Made by a program: the position numbers and the translations under genes
Notes under the pieces: generated by a model
Told to the model about the DNA's origin: nothing
The model's database searches: none
Seen by the model: the letters and a program-made list of their open reading frames with translations, nothing else
Source: CALBZH01 sp964538515
Lineage (GTDB): Bacteria > Desulfobacterota > Syntrophobacteria > Syntrophobacterales > Syntrophobacteraceae
Direction of reading: 5' to 3'
NCBI GenBank assembly: GCA_964538515.1
Contig: CAZIEW010000016.1
Span: forward strand, 10,827 to 74,826
DNA length: 64,000 nt
Shown: positions 21,269-29,036 of the stretch, piece by piece
Layout of the letters: each line of letters opens with the position of its first letter
Numbering within the stretch: the first letter of the stretch is position 1

Positions 21269-21340
21269 GGGTGAGTGCGGTCTCACTGCCCATGTCCGTT
21301 TCCCTTGCCCAAGGGTCAACGGACAAGGCCGCACTCGCCC
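21269..21340 (+). other. long multi-stem hairpin upstream of TonB receptor
   Basis: Three nested stems: GGGTGAGTGCGG (21269-21280) with CCGCACTCGCCC (21329-21340), TGTCCGTT (21293-21300) with AACGGACA (21318-21325), and a CCCTTG/CAAGGG tip. There is no T run, so it is not a simple terminator. It may be a structured leader, a processing site or part of a repeat. Confidence 0.55.
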
Positions 21341-21383
21341 CCCTCAGTAAAGCGTCACACAATAAGGTGCGTCACCCATGGGA

Positions 21384-21410
21384 ACGTCATCCCGGCGAAG
21401 GACGGGATGA
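21384..21410. repeat. short CGTCATCCCGGC repeat copy
   Basis: CGTCATCCCGGC and GGGATGAC form a short hairpin related to the element at 3949. Apart from this, the repeat at 21190 and the hairpin at 21269, I see nothing in the gap 21093-21531. Confidence 0.5.
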
Positions 21411-21531
21411 CACTGTGGAAGTCGACCAGCGGGTTGTACTCCTCTGCAGTTGGGGCAATGGGGCGAGCGACAATCAAAGGCTGCCAACCCGTGATCTAAC
21501 CGATCGCGGCGGAAAAAGGGGTGGAAAGAAC

Positions 21532-23775
21532 ATGAGACGAGTCATCATCGTGCTGTTTCTAGTGGGGATATTCGGCCTGTCGACGGGGCTGCAGGCTTAT
21601 GCGCAGGAAGAGGCGGCGCCTCTCGAGGAGATCGTGGTCACCGGGGAGAAGCTGGTGACGCCGACCAAGCAGACCGGTGAAACCGTGTACACCGGCAAGG
21701 AGATCACCCGGAAGGGAATGGAGATGGAGGGGAGCAAGGCGGAGACCAGCGTGTACGAGGCTGCGGACATGCTTCCCGGCATCAACGTTGAAAGCCCGGA
21801 TCCCTTCGGGCTTGCCGCCGAGCAGCGCAGCGTCCGGGTTCGAGGCGTTCGTTCCGTCCTCGGTGCCATGTCGGTCGAAGGCGTGCCCAACTACGGCGGC
21901 AATCCCATCGGCCCCCGGGAGTACATCTACGACATGGAGAACATGCAGGGCATCGCGGTTTACAAGGGCGCGATCCCGGCGGATCTCGGCACCGGCGTCG
22001 GGGGACGAGGAGGCGTTTTCGAGCTGCGGCCCCGTTGGCCGGAGAAGGACTTCGGGGTTGACATGAGCCAAGGCTACGGATCCTATGATTATTCGCGAAC
22101 CTTCTTCCGGGTGGACTCGGGGGCACTGCCGGTTACCGGCACGCGTCTTTCCACGTCCGTCTCGTACACGGAAGCGGACAAATGGAGAGGACCCGGCGAC
22201 CTGGGTCCGAGAAAGAACCTGAACTTCATGTTGAGCCAACCGGTTCCCTGTGACGAGGAGATCAAATTCTGGGTCAATGTCAACGATGTCGTCCAGAACC
22301 TTTACCGGCCGCTCACCTACGCCCAAGTCAGAAACCTCGACGACAATTATAGCTTTGACTACAACAACCGCCTGTCGACGAAGGGAACGGCAGCCCAGCA
22401 GCGGCTTGAAAACATCAACTACTATCTATACAACCAGGCCGATCTGACAAATCTCGACGTTCTGTCGATCATCCCGGTGAAGATCAACGATTCTTTCAAA
22501 CTGACCTTCAAGCCCTACTATTCCTTGGAAGATTCCGACCTGCTCAACGGCGCCACCGGCCAGGGCGGGCTGGTGACCAAGCGCATTCGCGAAATCGAGC
22601 GGTACGGAGCCATCTCCGAGGCCCAATTCACGTTTCCCTGGATCCAGAGCACCATCGGCTACTGGTTCGAGTCCGTCGACATGTTGATCAACACCGAAAA
22701 TTACCTTCCGGGCTCCCTCGCCTTCCGAGGCTACGGAATCAAGACGGAGGCGGACGACAATGGGATCGTCCACAGCCCTTATGTGAAGTTCGCCGGCAAG
22801 CTGTGGCACTTCGACTGGCAGGCCGGCGTGAAGTACTTCCATTACACCGACCCCGCGACCAAAGGCTTCACAAGCACGGCACCAACCTACGTGCCCGTGC
22901 GCGCCAAGGATCTCGACAGAGACGAGAAGACGTACGAGGAATGGCTGCCGAGCGTGGGCCTCGCCTACAATTTTACGGATTCCGCGCAGGTTTATGCCAG
23001 CTACGGACGCAGCCTCATCCGCCCCTATTCTTACGTTCCCCTCATCAACCTGTACAACCAGTACCGGGCGGCATTCCAGAACGCTCACGTCACTCTGAAC
23101 GACCTGTTCAATGGTTATGCTCCCGAGATCTCGGATAATTTCGAGCTGGGCGGCCGGTACAAGACGGACCTTTTTGAAATCATGCCGGCTGTGTTCTTCT
23201 CCAAGCATGACAACCTGCTTACGACGGTTTTTGATTCTCGTATCAAACCGCCCAGGCTCAATGGCGTGAACTACCAGCAGAACATCGGCAAAGCGACGGG
23301 AATCGGTTTCGAGCTGGATACGAGCCTCTTCATCAAGGACTATCTCACCTTCTTCTTCAATCCCTCGTTCATCAGCCTCACTTATGATGAAGATCTCACC
23401 TATGCCGGCAGCACCTTGCAAGCAAAAGGGAATCAGGTGGTCGACACGCCCGAATGGCTCGTGAAATCCGGGCTCATCTTCAAGTATGATGGATTCGAGG
23501 CGGTTCCCATGGTGCGCTACGTTGGGGAGCGCTATGCCGATGTGGAGCACAAGGAGCGGATTGGCGACCATTTTCTGGCGGATCTCATGCTCAGCTACAC
23601 GATAAAAAATGTCCTGAAAGCCGAGTCCATGCGATTCTCGCTTGAATTCAACAACCTCTTCGACAAAAAGTATGTGTCCGTGATCAACGTCAGCGACGAC
23701 AACCGGGCGGGAAGCACCAGCTATTACCCGGGTGCCCCCTTCACGGTGGTCATGCGGGCTGCCGTGAGCTTCTGA
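21532..23775 (+). CDS. TonB-dependent outer-membrane receptor
   Basis: 747 residues from ATG 21532: signal peptide (1-24, ending QAYAQ), a TonB-box-like EEIVVTGEK, a plug domain (about 40-160, with ADMLPGINVESPDPFG and SVRVRGVRS) and a 22-strand beta-barrel ending in the aromatic VVMRAAVSF. It would import a ligand too large for porins, using TonB-ExbBD energy; TonB-ExbB-ExbD genes are present at 36.1-37.9 kb. No cobalamin riboswitch precedes it, unlike the receptor at 49377. Pairing with the secreted FmdE-like protein suggests a metal chelate or tetrapyrrole ligand. Confidence 0.88.
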   Translation: MRRVIIVLFLVGIFGLSTGLQAYAQEEAAPLEEIVVTGEKLVTPTKQTGETVYTGKEITRKGMEMEGSKAETSVYEAADMLPGINVESPDPFGLAAEQRSVRVRGVRSVLGAMSVEGVPNYGGNPIGPREYIYDMENMQGIAVYKGAIPADLGTGVGGRGGVFELRPRWPEKDFGVDMSQGYGSYDYSRTFFRVDSGALPVTGTRLSTSVSYTEADKWRGPGDLGPRKNLNFMLSQPVPCDEEIKFWVNVNDVVQNLYRPLTYAQVRNLDDNYSFDYNNRLSTKGTAAQQRLENINYYLYNQADLTNLDVLSIIPVKINDSFKLTFKPYYSLEDSDLLNGATGQGGLVTKRIREIERYGAISEAQFTFPWIQSTIGYWFESVDMLINTENYLPGSLAFRGYGIKTEADDNGIVHSPYVKFAGKLWHFDWQAGVKYFHYTDPATKGFTSTAPTYVPVRAKDLDRDEKTYEEWLPSVGLAYNFTDSAQVYASYGRSLIRPYSYVPLINLYNQYRAAFQNAHVTLNDLFNGYAPEISDNFELGGRYKTDLFEIMPAVFFSKHDNLLTTVFDSRIKPPRLNGVNYQQNIGKATGIGFELDTSLFIKDYLTFFFNPSFISLTYDEDLTYAGSTLQAKGNQVVDTPEWLVKSGLIFKYDGFEAVPMVRYVGERYADVEHKERIGDHFLADLMLSYTIKNVLKAESMRFSLEFNNLFDKKYVSVINVSDDNRAGSTSYYPGAPFTVVMRAAVSF

Positions 23776-23792
23776 GCGCGTCCACAAGAGTC

Positions 23793-23869
23793 GGGTGTCA
23801 GGTGTCGGATGAAAGCGGGGCACGCGAGGAATCGTCGGGCTCAGACCCGAGCCCTGGCACCTGACACCC
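23793..23869 (+). terminator. inverted repeat after TonB receptor, possible terminator
   Basis: GGGTGTCAGGTG (23793-23804) pairs exactly with CACCTGACACCC (23858-23869), enclosing a TCGGG/CCCGA hairpin. There is no strong T run. It shares the CCTGACACCC word with the element at 15432, so it may be a repeat used as a transcription end. Confidence 0.4.
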
Positions 23870-23965
23870 CTTGTCTCGGCTCACGGCTTACCATGGAGCT
23901 ACACGGCGCACGGGGATTCGCGGGCCACGCTCCGATCTCGTAGACCTCGAACAGGATAGGGAATC

Positions 23966-24364
23966 GTGGAATTCAACGTCACTGCCATCGGCTTCGTCAG
24001 GAATGAAGCCAAACATGTCCCCCGACACTGGACGGTCTCCGAGGATGAGGGGATTCTAGAGATCGAGCCGCAATATCGCCAAGGGCTCAAAGACATCCAG
24101 CCCGGCCAGCGCATTGTGGTCATCTTCCTCTTTCACAAGTCGCCCCCCTTCGACGAGAGTCTCCTGGTACAGACTCCCCCGCACCGCCAAGGCGAGCGGA
24201 TCGGGGTTTTCAGCATCTGCTCCCCGAGACGCCCCAACCCCATCGGCCTCTCGGTCTTCGAAGTCCTCGCCGTGGAAGGAGCGCGCATCCGGGTCAAGGG
24301 CCTGGATACGTTCGACGGAACCCCCATTCTCGACATCAAGCCTTACGTGGTGAAAGAGCCGTGA
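23966..24364 (+). CDS. TsaA/TrmO-like tRNA (t6A37) methyltransferase
   Basis: 132 residues, GTG start at 23966. It is the single beta-barrel TsaA/TrmO domain: MEFNVTAIGFVRNEA opening, then SPRRPNPIGLSVFEV near residues 90-105, the conserved family signature. E. coli TrmO uses S-adenosylmethionine to methylate t6A37 in tRNA-Thr. This copy is short (E. coli TrmO is about 235 residues) and lacks the C-terminal domain, as many anaerobe and archaeal members do. It lies alone between two transport regions; in other genomes such short TsaA proteins often neighbour metal-cofactor genes, so another methylation target is possible. Confidence 0.8.
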   Translation: MEFNVTAIGFVRNEAKHVPRHWTVSEDEGILEIEPQYRQGLKDIQPGQRIVVIFLFHKSPPFDESLLVQTPPHRQGERIGVFSICSPRRPNPIGLSVFEVLAVEGARIRVKGLDTFDGTPILDIKPYVVKEP

Positions 24365-24527
24365 CTCGCGCGAGCCAGTGCCGAGCCGGGAGGGGCTTCA
24401 CCCGGGAGAGCCGCTTGGTGACTTGGTGGAGCCCGGCGCGTTGCTGCTTTTTCAGGATAAAGCCCGGATCTCGGCCGCTTCCCGAAAAAGATGGCGCCAC
24501 TTATCAATATGTAGGGATAGATCGTAG

Positions 24528-24597
24528 ATTGGGTTGAACGAAGTGAAACCCAACGCCCACCGCGAGCCATGTTGGGTGTCGCTACGGCTCAACCCCA
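24528..24597. repeat. inverted repeat in 420-base non-coding gap
   Basis: ATTGGGTTGAACGAAGTGAA with ACCCAAC (to 24554) faces GTTGGGTGTCGCTACGG with CTCAACCCCA (24571-24597), an imperfect 27-base inverted repeat. It resembles a widespread intergenic repeat type. The rest of 24365-24784 holds no gene that I can support. Confidence 0.55.
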
Positions 24598-24784
24598 CCT
24601 TCGCGAAGGCACAAGCGCACCCACTGCTATAGAGACAGGATGGCCGTGGCGAGAGAGGATTCGTTCGGGACACCAGCTACGGGCTGAGCTCTCATCTTTC
24701 GCTGAGTTTGTTGACGACTCGGCAGCGTCCTTCAGCGACTGAGAACCTTTGACCCTCCCACTTCGCAAAAGCAACGCTCCTTGC

Positions 24785-25612
24785 TCATGCCCTCTCCTTC
24801 GCAGCGAGGATCAACCGCTGCGTCACTGCGTGCCGCGGGCTCGCGAGAAGCTCTCGCGGGGCTCCTTCCTCCACGATTGCTCCCTCGGAGAGCACCACGA
24901 TGCGGTCGGCCACGTAGCAGGCCGAAGCGAGATCATGGATCGTTATCAGAATGGACGCGCCGCGCGCGGCGATGTCTCGGAAGCAGTTCAGAATGCCGAC
25001 GCCTGCCGAAGCGTCCAACATGGAGGTCGGCTCATCGGCCAGTAGGAGCTTCGGCTCCGTGATGAGAGCGCGGGCGATGGCCACCCGTTGGCGCTGGCCG
25101 CCTGAAAGCTGCGCGGGGTAGCGATCCAGATATTCTTCCGGCGGGGAGAGCTGCACCGAGACGAGTGCCTCGTGAATAGCCTGCTCGACCACGGGTTTGC
25201 GCAACCGGATGCGGAGCGGCTCGGCAACGGTCTGCCAAACCCGGAGGTGCGAGGCGAGGGCCGCGTACGGGTCCTGGAAGACCAGAGACATACGCTCGCG
25301 CCCCCGGCAGGTTTCCACCAGGGGGAGGGGAGCCCCGAGGAAGGTAGCCTCCCCGGAATCGGCATCGAGGAGACCGGCGAGGATTTGAAGGAAGGTGGTT
25401 TTGCCGGCGCCCGACGGCCCCACGAGGGCGACCACTTCACCCGGAAGGAGGGTCAGGTCCACGCCACGGAGCACTTGAGCCCCCTTTCCCCGCGATCCGA
25501 ATCGGCGGCTGATTCCTTTCACCGCGAGGAGGGGCGCAGGCACCCTTCCCGTACACGCAAGGGACTCCGGACGCGCGCGATCCTCCCCTTCTCTCGCCAC
25601 GATCTTCACCAC
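24785..25612 (-). CDS. nickel/peptide ABC importer ATPase 2 (NikE/OppF type)
   Basis: 275 residues. Walker A GPSGAGKTT, signature LSGGQRQR and Walker B KLLLADEPTSMLD are intact, and the protein ends soon after the NikE/DppF-like EEGAPRELLASPRH. It starts with GTG at 25612, overlapping the FmdE stop codon. It is the last gene of the operon and would pair with the ATPase at 26232-27209. Confidence 0.85.
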   Translation of the reverse strand: MVKIVAREGEDRARPESLACTGRVPAPLLAVKGISRRFGSRGKGAQVLRGVDLTLLPGEVVALVGPSGAGKTTFLQILAGLLDADSGEATFLGAPLPLVETCRGRERMSLVFQDPYAALASHLRVWQTVAEPLRIRLRKPVVEQAIHEALVSVQLSPPEEYLDRYPAQLSGGQRQRVAIARALITEPKLLLADEPTSMLDASAGVGILNCFRDIAARGASILITIHDLASACYVADRIVVLSEGAIVEEGAPRELLASPRHAVTQRLILAAKERA

Positions 25613-26217
25613 CCTCGGCTGTAGACTTCCGAACAGTCAAGGCAGGCCACCTTGCCTTCCCGCACCCTTGCCCTGGGCTCCATCACCGGCTCGCCGCAAA
25701 ATTCGCACGTGACGGACTTGAAGATGCGGGCCTTCTTCGGGACTTCCGGTGAAACCTCCATCACGGTGAACAGCTTCTCCTGGTCGGCCGCCAGCAGCTC
25801 GCTCACGCGCTCCTGCTGAAACGCCCTGAAAACGGCCGTTTCCTCTTCATTGGCCGTACCGCTCATGACCTTCTGGAAAGCGTTTTCCTGCTCCGGCGTC
25901 CGGTCAAAGAGCCCCGACTTGCCGACGGCACGAACGGCCCGCCCCTGCTTGCGGTTGATCAGCGTATAGGCCTGCTTCCCCTTGTCCTGGTAGATGAGGT
26001 TTCCCTTGCCCAGGGTGCATCCAAGGATGAACTGAATCGCGTCCACCCCGCAGCCATCGGATTCGACGATGGCAACCAGCTCCTCATCCTCGGGGCGCTC
26101 CACATCGAGATAGGCCTGGAGTGCCTTGGCTGCGCGATAGCCGATCGCGAGCCCGGGGCACATGTGCCCGTGAAAACGAATCGCTTCCTGAAGATCTCGG
26201 GGGTATTCTTCCGCCAT
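25606..26217 (-). CDS. cytoplasmic FmdE family protein with C-terminal zinc ribbon
   Basis: 203 residues from ATG 26217 (ribosome site GAGAGGA); an alternative ATG at 26235 overlaps the preceding stop (ATGA). The FmdE motif FHGHMCPG is complete (Phe15-Gly22; His16, His18, Cys20), ESDGCGVDAIQ follows near residue 57, and the C-terminus has a zinc ribbon CEFCG...CLDC. No signal peptide. It lies between the two ATPase genes of a nickel/peptide-type importer, which suggests that it senses, holds or uses the imported metal. In archaea, FmdE relatives occur with molybdenum or tungsten enzymes, so a Mo/W link is also possible. Confidence 0.82.
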   Translation of the reverse strand: MAEEYPRDLQEAIRFHGHMCPGLAIGYRAAKALQAYLDVERPEDEELVAIVESDGCGVDAIQFILGCTLGKGNLIYQDKGKQAYTLINRKQGRAVRAVGKSGLFDRTPEQENAFQKVMSGTANEEETAVFRAFQQERVSELLAADQEKLFTVMEVSPEVPKKARIFKSVTCEFCGEPVMEPRARVREGKVACLDCSEVYSRGW

Positions 26218-26231
26218 GAGGGTCCTCTCTT

Positions 26232-27209
26232 TCATCGGGCCGAAACAGCCCTGGTTGTCTGAAATGGGGTCAAACGATGACATTTGACCCTATGGCCATC
26301 CGTCCCGACCAGGACGGGCCTTTCCCTGAAACAGCGCGGCTCGCTCCAGGGACATCGATCGCTGAACCCGCAGCCTTCGGGCTGCTCCTGAAGGGGTGCG
26401 GCATGTCCCGAGATAGCTTGGCGGCTGTAGGGAGCGTCCCCGAGGCGGACCGCCGAATCCATGAGACCCCGCGTATAGGGGTGGCGGGGAGCATTCGCAC
26501 TCCCGGCAGGCAGCTCCTCAACGATTTCTCCGCGATAAAGCACGACCATCCGCTGCCCCCAGGATCGGGCCAACCCGATGTCGTGGGTGAGCAACGCCAC
26601 GCTGCAGTGGTGTGTCGACTGCCACGCCCTCAGGAAAGCGACGAGCGCCGCGCGCGTCAACTCGTCCAGCGCGTGGGTCGGCTCATCGAGGATTAAAAGC
26701 TTCGGCTCGTTGAGAAGCGCCAGGATGAGCCCCATGCGCTGTTTCTGCCCCCCGGAGAGCTGGTGAGGCCAGGAATCCCATAGACTCGCAGCCACATCAA
26801 GGGTCTTTCCCCAAGGATCGACGGCGTCGAGGACCTCGCCTCGCCGGAGACGGCCGGTCGACTCCTTCTGCAGCACTTCGCGCGCCGACTCCCAAAGCCT
26901 CCGGGTCGGATGGAAGGTGTCCTGCACGTTTTGCGGAACGAGGGCCACACGCCGGTAATAGAGACCAGCCCGCTGCTCCGCCGAGAGTGCGAGCAAATCG
27001 TTGCCGTCGAGGAGCACACTCCCCCTGACAACGTGCTGCCCGGGAAGGGGGCGTCCCAGCATCGCCCACGCCAGGCTGGTCTTCCCGCCTCCCGATTCCC
27101 CCACGACCACGAGTCGCTCCTGCTCCCCGATTTCCAGGTCCACGTCCCAGATCGGAAAGATGGCTCGCCTCGCGGCAAGAAGGGTAAGGTTTCGAACGGA
27201 GAGCCTCAT
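26232..27209 (-). CDS. nickel/peptide ABC importer ATPase 1 (NikD/DppD type)
   Basis: 325 residues. Walker A GESGGGKTS, signature LSGGQKQR, Walker B KLLILDEPTHALD. The C-terminal oligopeptide/dipeptide-transporter motif GCGFSDRCPWSEPRC carries the cysteines typical of DppD/OppD proteins, where they bind a 4Fe-4S cluster in some members. ATG 27209 overlaps the permease stop (ATGA). Confidence 0.88.
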   Translation of the reverse strand: MRLSVRNLTLLAARRAIFPIWDVDLEIGEQERLVVVGESGGGKTSLAWAMLGRPLPGQHVVRGSVLLDGNDLLALSAEQRAGLYYRRVALVPQNVQDTFHPTRRLWESAREVLQKESTGRLRRGEVLDAVDPWGKTLDVAASLWDSWPHQLSGGQKQRMGLILALLNEPKLLILDEPTHALDELTRAALVAFLRAWQSTHHCSVALLTHDIGLARSWGQRMVVLYRGEIVEELPAGSANAPRHPYTRGLMDSAVRLGDAPYSRQAISGHAAPLQEQPEGCGFSDRCPWSEPRCFRERPVLVGTDGHRVKCHRLTPFQTTRAVSAR

Positions 27210-28054
27210 GCGGCCTCCCTGTGTCGCATCCCGTCCTCGAGTGCGTAGCCGATGAGGGTGAAGGCAAGCGCGGCAAGGCTCACGAGAATCGACGGGGGCA
27301 GCAGCCACCAGCTCCAGGCCGGGGTCCAGAAGATCCCCGGATAATCCAGCGCGCTTCGGATCATCGTGCCCCAGCTCTTCAGGGTCGGATCCCCGAGCCC
27401 CAGGAAGCTCAAGCCGGCCTCGGCCACGATCGCATGACTCGCCGTCGCGGCCGCCTTGGCCATCAGGAGCGGCAGCAGCTCCCGCCACAGGTGATGGCGC
27501 AGCACATAGGGAAAGCCGCCGCCCGAAAAGCGGACGAAACGAATGGCGTCCCGCTCCCGAATGGAGAGAACTTGAGCGCGGATCGTGCGCGCCACGCCCG
27601 GCCACAGGAGCAGGATGAGCACGCCGAGGACGTTCATGAGCCTGGGCCTCAGCAGGACGGCCAGGAGAATGATGAGCGGCAGGCGGGGGACGGCCATCAG
27701 CACATCCACGAGCCGCATGAGCACAATCCCGAGCCGCCTTGGGTAATAGCCGGCGGCCGAGCCGATCACGAATCCCAGAAACGTCGCGCCCAACCCCACC
27801 GAAAGCCCCACGAGAAGGGAAACCGCGCTTCCCGTGAGCAGCTGATGCAGCACGTCCTGGCCAAGCCCGTTTGTTCCCAGGAGATGGGACCGGCTGGGCG
27901 GTGCGAGACTCGGACCCGCCATGGCTCCAAGCGGGGCGGAGCTCCACCACGCACTCGCGAGAGCCAGACCCGTCAGGAGGGCAAACGCGACCACACCGGC
28001 TCTTCCCGTGGGGTGGCTCCAAAAGGTGGTGGAGAGGATCCCTGACTTCGCCAT
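27206..28054 (-). CDS. nickel/peptide ABC importer permease 2 (NikC/DppC type)
   Basis: 282 residues with an N-terminal helix, the HLLGTNGLGQDVLHQLLTG motif near residue 57 and a DppC-like permease domain with the coupling segment GLSFLGLGDPTLKSWGTM near residue 215. It pairs with the permease at 28059-29033; the two genes are 4 bases apart. Confidence 0.9.
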   Translation of the reverse strand: MAKSGILSTTFWSHPTGRAGVVAFALLTGLALASAWWSSAPLGAMAGPSLAPPSRSHLLGTNGLGQDVLHQLLTGSAVSLLVGLSVGLGATFLGFVIGSAAGYYPRRLGIVLMRLVDVLMAVPRLPLIILLAVLLRPRLMNVLGVLILLLWPGVARTIRAQVLSIRERDAIRFVRFSGGGFPYVLRHHLWRELLPLLMAKAAATASHAIVAEAGLSFLGLGDPTLKSWGTMIRSALDYPGIFWTPAWSWWLLPPSILVSLAALAFTLIGYALEDGMRHREAA

Positions 28055-28058
28055 GGGC

Positions 28059-29033
28059 TCAGACCTCCTTCACCCGGGGATCGAGGAGCACATACAGGCT
28101 GTCGGTGATGAAATTGATCAGAAGCACCCACACGGTAAACGCCGCGAACGTCCCTTGAAGCAATGCGTAGTCATGCGCCAGGACCGCGTCGTAGGTGAGC
28201 TTCCCGATGCCGGGATAGGCAAAGAGGACTTCGACCATGATGGTCGCCCCCGCCGAGTAGGCCAGCCGCAGCCCGAAGAAAGTCACCACGGGAAGCAAGG
28301 CCGTGCGCAGAACGTATCGGTACCGGATCACCCGCTCCGAGAACCCCTTCATTTCCGCCATGAGCACATAGGCTTCGCGGGCCACAAGCCGGGTCGAGCT
28401 GCGAACGACCAGGTAGGCCGAAAAAAAGCTCGAAGCCGCGAGGACCAGGACCGGCAAAGTTGCGTGATGAGCCAGGTCCAGCACTTTCCCCCATCCCGTG
28501 ACCCCCGTGAACGGCGTGTAGGCACCGCCCAAGGGAAACAGTGGCAGCTTGACGGCGAACAGCACCAGAAGAATGCTGCCCAAAACGAAGGAGGGCATGC
28601 TCTCGAGCAGGACCGCCGGCACCAGGACGGCGCCTTCCCCGTGCTCGCTCGAGCCGGCTCGCGCTCCCAGAAAAATCGCCGTGGAAAAGCTCAACACGAC
28701 GGCGCTCAAGGTGATCATGAGGGTCCACGGCAGACGCTCGACCAACAGGGGCGTCACGGCGGACCGGTAGTGAATGGAATAACCCAGCTCCCCGCGAAGC
28801 AGTCCCGCCACATAACGCCCGAACTGGACGGCAAGGGGCTGGTCCAGCCCGTAATAGCTTCGGAGGGCGTCCCTGGCTTGCGGGTCCAGAGCCACCGCCA
28901 CACTCCCCACGCCGCCGGTGAGCTCCTCGATGGGATTCCCCGGAATGAGTCGCGGCAGCATGAAATTGAGGGTCAGCGCCAACGCGAGAACCGCCGCGTA
29001 CGAGCAGACCCGCTTAAACAAGTAAACGACCAC
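28059..29033 (-). CDS. nickel/peptide ABC importer permease 1 (NikB/DppB type)
   Basis: 324 residues, GTG start at 29033. The N-terminus YLFKRVCSYAAVLALALTLNF and the RLIPGNPIEELTGG motif are typical of DppB/NikB. About six transmembrane segments; the motif AEMKGFSERVIRYRYVLRTA marks the ATPase-coupling loop. It follows the binding-protein gene by 3 bases. Confidence 0.9.
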   Translation of the reverse strand: MVVYLFKRVCSYAAVLALALTLNFMLPRLIPGNPIEELTGGVGSVAVALDPQARDALRSYYGLDQPLAVQFGRYVAGLLRGELGYSIHYRSAVTPLLVERLPWTLMITLSAVVLSFSTAIFLGARAGSSEHGEGAVLVPAVLLESMPSFVLGSILLVLFAVKLPLFPLGGAYTPFTGVTGWGKVLDLAHHATLPVLVLAASSFFSAYLVVRSSTRLVAREAYVLMAEMKGFSERVIRYRYVLRTALLPVVTFFGLRLAYSAGATIMVEVLFAYPGIGKLTYDAVLAHDYALLQGTFAAFTVWVLLINFITDSLYVLLDPRVKEV

Positions 29034-29036
29034 GCC

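Noticed and set aside
26236..28022. A long frame joining the ATPase at 26232-27209 to upstream sequence
   Set aside because: The extra part is in a shifted frame within the permease gene; the real ATPase start is ATG 27209 with an ATGA overlap.
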